Assembly (NCBI GenBank): GCA_947683425.1
Contig: CANTUQ010000070.1
Span: 7,209,501 to 7,273,500 of the forward strand
DNA length: 64,000 nt
Reading direction: 5' to 3'
Source of the DNA: Excoecaria cochinchinensis
Taxonomy: Eukaryota > Streptophyta > Magnoliopsida > Malpighiales > Euphorbiaceae
Positions 57,916 to 64,000 of the stretch are shown here, piece by piece. Numbering within the stretch: the first letter of the stretch is position 1; every line of letters begins with the position of its first letter. Both the position numbers and the translations under genes were made by a program. The notes beneath the pieces are model-generated. The model was not told where the DNA came from, did no database searches, and saw nothing but the letters and a program-made list of their open reading frames with translations.

Positions 57916-58433
57916 GGGATCAATTTCACTCATAATCACTCAACTTATCACTTATCGCACAAAACTAACTGATTTTTTTTTCTGACTTAAATATCACTGA
58001 ACTTTTAACATTTTTGCATAAAAGTTATGTAAACCGGAATCTGACGAGAACCCTTGCCGGATTGATGACATGGCATATGACACGTGACGACAAATAGTAA
58101 ATACATTACTTTTTTTGTAAAAATGTTAGAAGTTCAGTAATATTTAAGTTGAAAAAAAAAAGTGGGTTACTTTTGCGCGATAAATGATAAGTTTAGTGAC
58201 CGTCAGTGAAATTGATTTAGATGTAGCATTTGTTGGAAATATTGTTAAACGACATGTAGTTTCTGACATGACATGTCGTGTCATCAATCCAGCGAGGGTC
58301 CTCGCCGGATTCCGGTCAATATGACTTTTTTGCAAAAATGTTAAAAGTTCAGTAACATTTAAGTCAGGAAAAAAAAGTTAGTTACTTTTGCGTGATAAGT
58401 GATAAGTTTAGTTATCGTGAATGAAATCAACCC
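57916..58433. mobile_element. Compound MULE-like MITE
   Basis: Starts GGGATCAATTTCAC and ends gaaatcaaccc, with TSD ACACTTTAG (57907-57915 and 58434-58442, plus a shared next G). A third copy of the terminal sequence, pointing the other way, lies internally at about 58107-58215. The element therefore looks like one complete unit (57916-58215) joined to a second half. Terminal repeats are related to those of 47060-47577 (tcactcataatcactcaact versus tcaccaatggtcactgaatt). Confidence 0.8.
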
Positions 58434-58443
58434 ACACTTTAGG

Positions 58444-59138
58444 TTCTCCTCAGCTAAATCACCCTGATACTGACTATTCAATCCCTTATACAGGCCCAAC
58501 AATTCTTCCCAATAGTCGGTGAGCAAGTTCTAGTTTCAGCAATAGGCTAGATTCCTCAAGTCCAGCGTCTACATGCAGCTATGTCGATATTAGACCCCCA
58601 ACTCACTTAAAATCTTTTAACTTTTATCAATTAGTTTACAACCACTTTGCGAAGGGAGATTTTTCCTCAACAAAACATTCCTCTAATCAAAGTCCTTCAA
58701 CAATAAGTAGCATAGCATGAAGGGCACTTTCTTGATCTTAATTGAACTCTAGGGAGTAAAGTGTCCCCTCATTTCCTCCTCTGGCTAGTTGTTAGTCTCC
58801 TGCTCTAAGGAACCATAACTTAGTTAACTCGGTTAGGTAAACTAGGCTCTGACAGGCCTCTGATGCTTACAACTGATGAGTTTGAAAAGCTTTTTGGGGA
58901 ACGTATCCAGAAGTATCAAAGCCGCAGCACCTTGCAATATTAAGGGACATTCAAGTTGCCCTTATACAAGGGATATTGGCAATGTCTTTTTCCCAAGTTG
59001 CAACGTTTGTCTCTGCCAAAGTTTAATAATAATACTAATTCAAAGGCTTATTTAGATCAGTTTCACCATATCATGCTATAATTCATACCATGCAAGATGT
59101 TACCTTCTAAAAGGTTTTTTTCTTAGACATTAACAAAG
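58444..59138. other. Unassigned spacer
   Basis: No gene recognised. Base composition is less A+T-rich than the neighbouring repeats, so it may be old single-copy DNA downstream of the broken gene remnant. Confidence 0.4.
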
Positions 59139-59537
59139 TCAACTTAGATTTGGTTCCACGATCTTCCTCAGCACTCCATTGAAAACTTCAGATAATTCAA
59201 TGATATCTTCATTGCCAAGTTCATTGTTGATATACACCCGGCTAATATTTTCACTAATTTGCATAGGGTAATTCAAGAGGAGTTTGAGCCACTTATGACA
59301 AAAGCTTGAGGCCCTATGTAGACATCGGGTCCTGAGTCGGTCTAGATCAGAGATTGCCCGATGACGAAAACGATGCCCATTTCTAAAAGAACGGATAGAG
59401 TTCGGGAATTTTGGCCCTTCACGCTCACGAGAAGCAAGGATTTTCATTCACGTTTTTTTTTTTATTTAATATATATATAATAAAATAAAATAAAATTTTT
59501 GGGGGAGTTTTTAACTTAAAACTTGGATGTTTGCTCC

Positions 59538-59709
59538 ACAGACGGTCAGCCCGTCTGTCACTCGAGGGGTGGTCTGCCCGTCGGTGACTCGAGCGATGGG
59601 CAGCCCATCGATGACTTTCGACGAGCGGGCAGCCCGTCGGTGGCTCGACGGGCCTCGACGGGTGGGCAGCCCGTCGGTGGCTCGACGGGCGGGCAACCCG
59701 TCGGTCGAT
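59538..59709. repeat. 27-bp GC-rich palindromic tandem repeats (~6 copies)
   Basis: The unit is close to cgggcgggcagcccgtcgg plus tggctcga. Each unit is itself palindromic around gggcagccc or cgacggg/cccgtcg. One truncated 10-base unit interrupts the array. It sits directly upstream of the LTR TATA box. ORFs through it are repeat artefacts. Confidence 0.9.
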
Positions 59710-59715
59710 CATGCC

Positions 59716-59725
59716 TATAAATAGG
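59716..59725 (+). promoter_or_regulatory. LTR TATA box
   Basis: TATAAATAGG lies seven bases after the tandem array and 400 bp into the LTR. Confidence 0.65.
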
Positions 59726-60221
59726 ATTTCATTTCATTTGAAAAGGGGGAAAGAAAAGAGCAAAAGATTTGGAATTGAAAAATCTTAGGGAAAAAAAAGA
59801 GCTCTCTCTAAAAAAGATCCGATTTTTCTTCTAAAAATTTCTTTTTTCATCTTTTCAAGAGCAAAATATTAAAAATTTGCGTTTTTGATATTTTGCCTTC
59901 TCGTGAAGCGTGTGGGGCCGAAGCATTCGAACATCCGGCCTAAAGTCAGTCAAATCTGAGGGTAAACATTATAGACTCGATCTCTTGATTTAATTTTTAT
60001 TTTTATCATTTTTGCTAATATTTAAATTAGTAAACATGTAGATCTACATATTTGTTGTTGATTTATTTATTTTATGTCATTTTAGATGTAGATCTAACTT
60101 TTAATATTGTTTTTAGATGTAAATCTAACTTTTAATTTCGTTGTTTGTTCCCATTTTCTTTTAATTGTTCATCCTTATTATCATTATTGTCATTGTTCAT
60201 CATTATTTTCATTGTTATTAT

Positions 60222-60236
60222 ATATTATTGTTGTTC

Positions 60237-60304
<68 letters not shown>

Positions 60305-60470
60305 TACCTATTTACTTATTTTTTGTTATTATCATCATTATATATATCGTTAGTATATTGTTATTAGTGTTATTTATTGTTACTATCATCGTTTATCGTT
60401 ATTATTATCGTTATTATTGTTATTATTATTATTTGTTGTTGTTGTTATTGTTATTATTATTACTTTATGT
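60222..60470 (+). repeat. (TTA)n field inside the solo LTR
   Basis: A core run of about 65 bp (60239-60303) is followed by degenerate ttattgtta words. In LTR sense it is the same strand motif as in the 4.2-kb LTR. Confidence 0.9.
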
Positions 60471-60573
60471 TTTAAATAGTTATCTATTAATTTGTTAATT
60501 TATTTTAATATGTCATTTAATGTATTTATCACATGATATGCATGTTTCATTTAATTTATGCATTGTTATAAAT

Positions 60574-60689
60574 GTCTAATTGATTTTCTTATTTCGATTA
60601 CTAACATTAAGTTTATTTATGCTTGTTGTCGGTCTAATTGATTTTCTTATTTCGATTACTAACATTAAGTTTATTTATGCTTGTTGTCG
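60574..60689 (+). repeat. Perfect 58-bp tandem duplication
   Basis: 60574-60631 and 60632-60689 are identical (gtctaattgattttcttatt onward), so the duplication is recent. Confidence 0.95.
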
Positions 60690-61868
60690 GTGTCAAATAC
60701 TTGTGTTCCCCTGTTTGAGCACCCGTACGAATGAAGGAGGAGATTCAAGGAGTTGTTATTTTTTTATTATACTTGTTATTTTTCCTTTATTTGTTTTATT
60801 GAGTTATTGGGCATGTAATAATTAATTGAACCATTTATTTTATGCACGCTTAATCAAAAATCAAACAAAAACACTTCTACAAATAAAATTGGGTTTTCTA
60901 ATAAAATGGGACCAATGTCCTAGTTGTCCATCCAAAATAAATTATCACTTCAAAATGAATTTTTAATTATGCATGAGAGGACCAATGTCCTCAACATCAA
61001 TAAATACCCCGTTTTATGTATGATTTATATTTCATTGACAATGGGGGTTGTATTCCGCCCCTAGTTTTATTGTAATTTATTTTTATCTTTATTTTTATAT
61101 TTATTTATCGTTTTATATGTGATTGATATGCGCTTTAATAAACTGCATTAATTGTGTGAGATGAAAATTGAAATTTTATAATTTAAAAACTCATTTATAA
61201 TTAACCAAGACACCAATAAGTGTGAAGTTCCGGACACCATCTCTAGTTTAGACCAACAGAGGTTTTTCCCAGTTTCTTGTAAACTGAGTGGCGACTCCAA
61301 AATATCTCAAAAGTGCCTAAAGGTGTTATGGCGATGGATGGTCCTTTTCAATGTTCTATTGTAAAAGGAGGTGCCGAAAATATCTCATAACACCTAAAAT
61401 CGGAAAAGACGCGAACCTATCCCTCGAATCCTAAAGCGGATTCCCGAAGAGGGCCTTGCTGGTTCCGGCGCGCGTCACACCCTATATCATTGCAAGCTTA
61501 AAATTCGCTATTAGGTATGCTAAGCTCAAGCTCAGCAGAATGTTATACCTTACCTTGATTTTAACAAGCTTATTGTTTCAAACAGAGGACTTAATCTCAC
61601 CTACTCAAGCATTTCTTTTCCTGACCCGTGGTAATTCTCGAACATTTGCCTCTTCAAATTCAAAAGAGCTCATACTTTAAGCAATCCTTTCACCATCAAT
61701 CTCTTCCATATTTCCCTCACTAACCCATTCTTTAAAAGCATTATCATTTCTCCTAACTTCTTCTACAACATCTTCTTTTCTTTTTCCACTGTTAGAAGGA
61801 TCCCCATAGTTAAGATAAACCTCTTCAACCCCTATTTCATCGATATTTACTTCACTATTAGACTCCAT

Positions 61869-62157
61869 TTTTTTTTAAAAAAAAATTAAATCAAAAGAAT
61901 TCAACAAAATAGAAAAAAACAAACTTACCTGTACTTTCAAAGACCTTTACACCCAAAGTTGAAAACTCCAAAGCTTTAAAGATAGGTTAGAAATGCAAAA
62001 CGGTCTTTGATGGGAAGAGGAAAATATTTGTATGCACTATCTCCATAAAAAGTTTGTGAGTTTATATAATTATGAACTTAAAAAAATAATTAATAGTAAA
62101 AATAACTATTTTATAATCTTTGTTCACAAGTTTGAAAATTTTAAAAGAGAGCATTAG
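61869..62157. other. Unassigned spacer
   Basis: A+T-rich and non-coding. It could hold upstream parts of the broken gene on the minus strand. Confidence 0.4.
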
Positions 62158-62376
62158 TTAGAAATTAAATTCTTGTTCATAGGATTTTTCAACATTCTCA
62201 GCTTCTTTTCTTTTTCGGACCTCTTTAACCTTATTGAGCTTGATTCTATGTGTGTAGCTAAGATTTCTCTTCATTCTGAATGCATAGAGATTTGTAAAAT
62301 CATTTTCGTGGCTTGCATTGAAAAGGTGGTCAAAATAGCTTCTCCACCTCCTTTTGATCTCCTTATCTCCTTTCAA
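62158..62376 (-). pseudogene. LINE fragment (endonuclease-RT linker), inverted
   Basis: The minus strand encodes KGDKEIKRRWRSYFDHLFN, a segment typical of the linker before the reverse transcriptase in plant LINEs (RTE-like), followed by RIKLNKVKEVRKRK. It points away from the reverse-transcriptase fragment that begins at its edge. Confidence 0.6.
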
Positions 62377-63420
62377 GACTTGTTGACTAAATTATTCAAC
62401 TCTATCCTAACCGGTGGAAATGCATTTGAGAAAGAGTACCTTGGTTCCTATACATAAGAATAAGGGAGATATTTAAAATTGTACTAACAACCATGGCATT
62501 AAACTAATAACACATATATACGATGAAACTCTGATCAAGAAAGAAAACATCGATTAAGGGCTATTATTGAGGTGTCAAAGAACCAATTTGGCTTTATGCT
62601 CGATAGCTCTATAACATAGTTATATTCCTATTAAGGAGTCTAATAAAGATCTAAAAAGAAAATAAGAAGGATCTCCATTTGGTTATCATTGATTTAGAGA
62701 AGATATATGATAGGGTGTTAAGAAAAGCCATTTAGTGGGGTTTAGAGACCCTAAACATTCGTGTTAAATATATAAATATTGTTAAGGATATGTACAAAGG
62801 AGTGCTCCAAGCGTGTAAACAGTGGGAGAAGATACAAAAGAGTTCCCTTATAATAGTGGGTTTACACCAAGGATTTGCCTTGAATCTTATTCGTTTACTC
62901 TAGTAATGGTGAGCTACTAGTGGGATACAAGATGATAACCCATGGTGTATGTTATTCACATATGATGTTGTGTTAGTTGGTGATAGTTGATGAGACTTAA
63001 AAAGGGAGTTAATGAGAGGTTATAATTTTAGCCTAAGTAAAAGGGATGTGAAATGAGTTTAAGTGGTATAATAATGTATAAGTGTAGCTAATTCAAATAT
63101 CAAGGTTTCATTCTCAAAGACAATAGGATGATAAATAAGAATGTAACCCACAGAATCAAAACCAAATGACTAAAATATAATACCACGAGTGTGCTATGTG
63201 ACAAAAAGATAACTAACAAAGTAAATGAAAAATTTTATACAATAATGGTTAAACCAACCATGCTTTTATAGGAGTGAATTTTGAGCAACTAAAGTCTAAT
63301 ACATTCACATGATGAATATGACAAAAATGCATATGTTAAATGGATGAGTGGGTATACAAAAAATTCTCATTATTGAGAATGAGATATGGAAGCGGGTTTA
63401 GTTTTAGACAAAAAATTCAT
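62377..63420 (+). pseudogene. LINE reverse transcriptase, heavily decayed
   Basis: Across several frames the plus strand shows remnants of LINE reverse-transcriptase blocks in the right order: LLTKLFNSIL, KNKGDI-NCTNNHGIKL, NQFGFMLDSS-like, a D-LEK-YDRV block near 62690 (motif A), GLHQGFAL near 62865 and an F-YDVVLVG block near 62955 at the place of the FADD motif. Many stops and frameshifts are present. RTE-like assignment is tentative. Confidence 0.65.
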
Positions 63421-64000
63421 ATTATCGATTCCACCTCGTATAGGAATATGTCTTAGTTATTGTTGGTTTTTTTTTTAAAAAAAAAAGCCCTTAGTTATTG
63501 TTCTTTTATATTAACAAGCCCAAAAAAAAAGTCAAATATTTATATGGTTTGGCAAGAGATGTCTATATGTACAAGCAAGATAGAGAGAAAATTTCACTAT
63601 GATGAAAAACAACTTACAATCACCAATTTGCACTCAAACCTTAATCCCATGTGTTTTTTTCTAATCTTACTAATTTACAATCAAACTTATCGATCTGTGG
63701 TCTTCACTATTAATAAAGACCTCTTAAAATATTTCAACCAATTACACTGTAAGAAAATTTACTTTTAACAATAACAAATTTTCGTGCTAAACATCATATT
63801 TTCATAGTTGATAATATCCATTATCACTTGATACTAGGCCTAAGCTAAGCTGAGCCCAAGACCCAACAGAGGCCATAAGCCCAGAGCAATCAAACCCGGC
63901 CAAATCGGAGGCCCGACGCGTGACAAGCGGATGCACACGAGACCTAAGAGGATAACACCTGTTGGCTGTCCGATCGAACTGAAAGGGCACGCCTCCTGTC
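63421..64000. other. Unassigned right-edge sequence
   Basis: A+T-rich to about 63830, then a sharp change to G+C-rich DNA (aggcctaagctaagctgagc onward) running off the window. That change resembles the edge of another LTR but cannot be confirmed here. Confidence 0.35.

Larger units (their letters stand above)
59317..61479 (+). mobile_element. Solo LTR (2163 bp) of an Ogre/Tat-like Gypsy element
   Basis: It begins TGTAGACATCGGGTCC and ends GCGCGCGTCACA, flanked by a perfect TSD CCCTA (59312-59316 and 61480-61484). There is no primer site or internal sequence. Both ends and several internal motifs (gagtcg after the start, accaatgtcc, gtggcgactcc, a TTA-rich field) match the 4.2-kb LTR at 3946-8176, so this is a shorter relative left by LTR-LTR recombination. 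Confidence 0.9.
59139..61868 (-). pseudogene. Remnant of an unrecognised host gene split by a solo LTR
   Basis: After ignoring the solo LTR, minus-strand DNA shows a donor-like CAAG/GTAAGG at 61554/61553 and an acceptor-like ATATAG/GG, which would define a 72-bp intron joining two frames. The upstream frame (from about 61660) reads ALLNLKRQMFENYHGSGKEM, then a stop, then RLSPLFETISLLKS. The downstream frame (59313-59139) reads SSFCHKWLKLLLNYPM ... EVFNGVLRKIVEPNLS and then a stop codon. A 63-codon ORF (61868-61677) lies further upstream. In-frame stops show decay. I do not recognise the family. The LTR TSD (TAGGG on this strand) sits exactly on the acceptor. Confidence 0.35.

Noticed and set aside
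59539..59709. Possible CRISPR-like array
   Set aside because: The units are directly adjacent with no spacers, and the context is a plant LTR.
59523..59724. Gly/Arg-rich ORFs on both strands
   Set aside because: They translate the 27-bp tandem repeats of the solo LTR in several frames.
61283..61303. gtggcgactcc inside the solo LTR, resembling a tRNA-Arg primer site
   Set aside because: It lies within the LTR, 180 bp before its end, so it cannot be the primer site of this unit. The true LTR end is fixed by the CCCTA duplication.

Overview
This window is nuclear DNA of a flowering plant, most likely a eudicot. The evidence is a spliced MATE transporter gene, a PORR-domain organelle RNA-binding protein gene, a high A+T background, and dense nested transposable elements of plant-specific families. 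There is no operon-like organisation. Only two host genes look intact: an intronless PORR-family gene (15465-17039, +) and a three-exon DTX54-like MATE transporter (28433-25795, -). One further unrecognised host gene survives as a broken remnant (61868-59139, -).

Layout. Positions 1-8176 belong to one minus-strand Gypsy element of Ogre/Tat type: a 4.2-kb LTR, its primer-binding site and a repeat-rich leader running off the left edge. It is inserted inside the gag of an older Athila-type element (8177-10714), which abuts a LINE zf-RVT remnant. At 11035-13505 lies a young gag-only Copia element of TR-GAG type. A repeat copy ends 140 bp before the PORR gene. Positions 17.3-25.8 kb are mostly unrecognised spacer holding a 1.28-kb hAT-like element. 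After the MATE gene comes A+T-rich spacer, then a complete, very young Copia element with an open polyprotein (33723-39093). Positions 39828-45633 are a nest of long Tekay/Del-like LTRs. Positions 46.6-50.5 kb are a cluster of small non-autonomous elements: a MULE-like MITE, two TRIM-like elements and a TIR element, plus a long poly(G) tract. A second, older Copia with a broken polyprotein occupies 51017-56175. A compound MULE-like MITE, a 2.16-kb solo LTR of the Ogre/Tat-like class and LINE debris fill the right end.

Most element boundaries could be fixed to the base, because terminal dinucleotides, target-site duplications (TSDs), primer-binding sites and polypurine tracts are all visible. 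TSDs found: AAAAA, CGTAC, TCGAG, CCCTA, GAAAT, AGAGATTAAG, ACACTTTAG and others.

The most interesting observation concerns the gag-only element. Its untranslated leader is a mosaic: the primer-site-proximal part matches the leader of the older Copia at 51 kb, and the gag-proximal part matches a repeat array in the leader of the intact Copia at 38 kb. This suggests conserved cis-acting RNA signals, or descent of the gag-only element by recombination. All similarities were judged by eye; no database search or alignment program was run.
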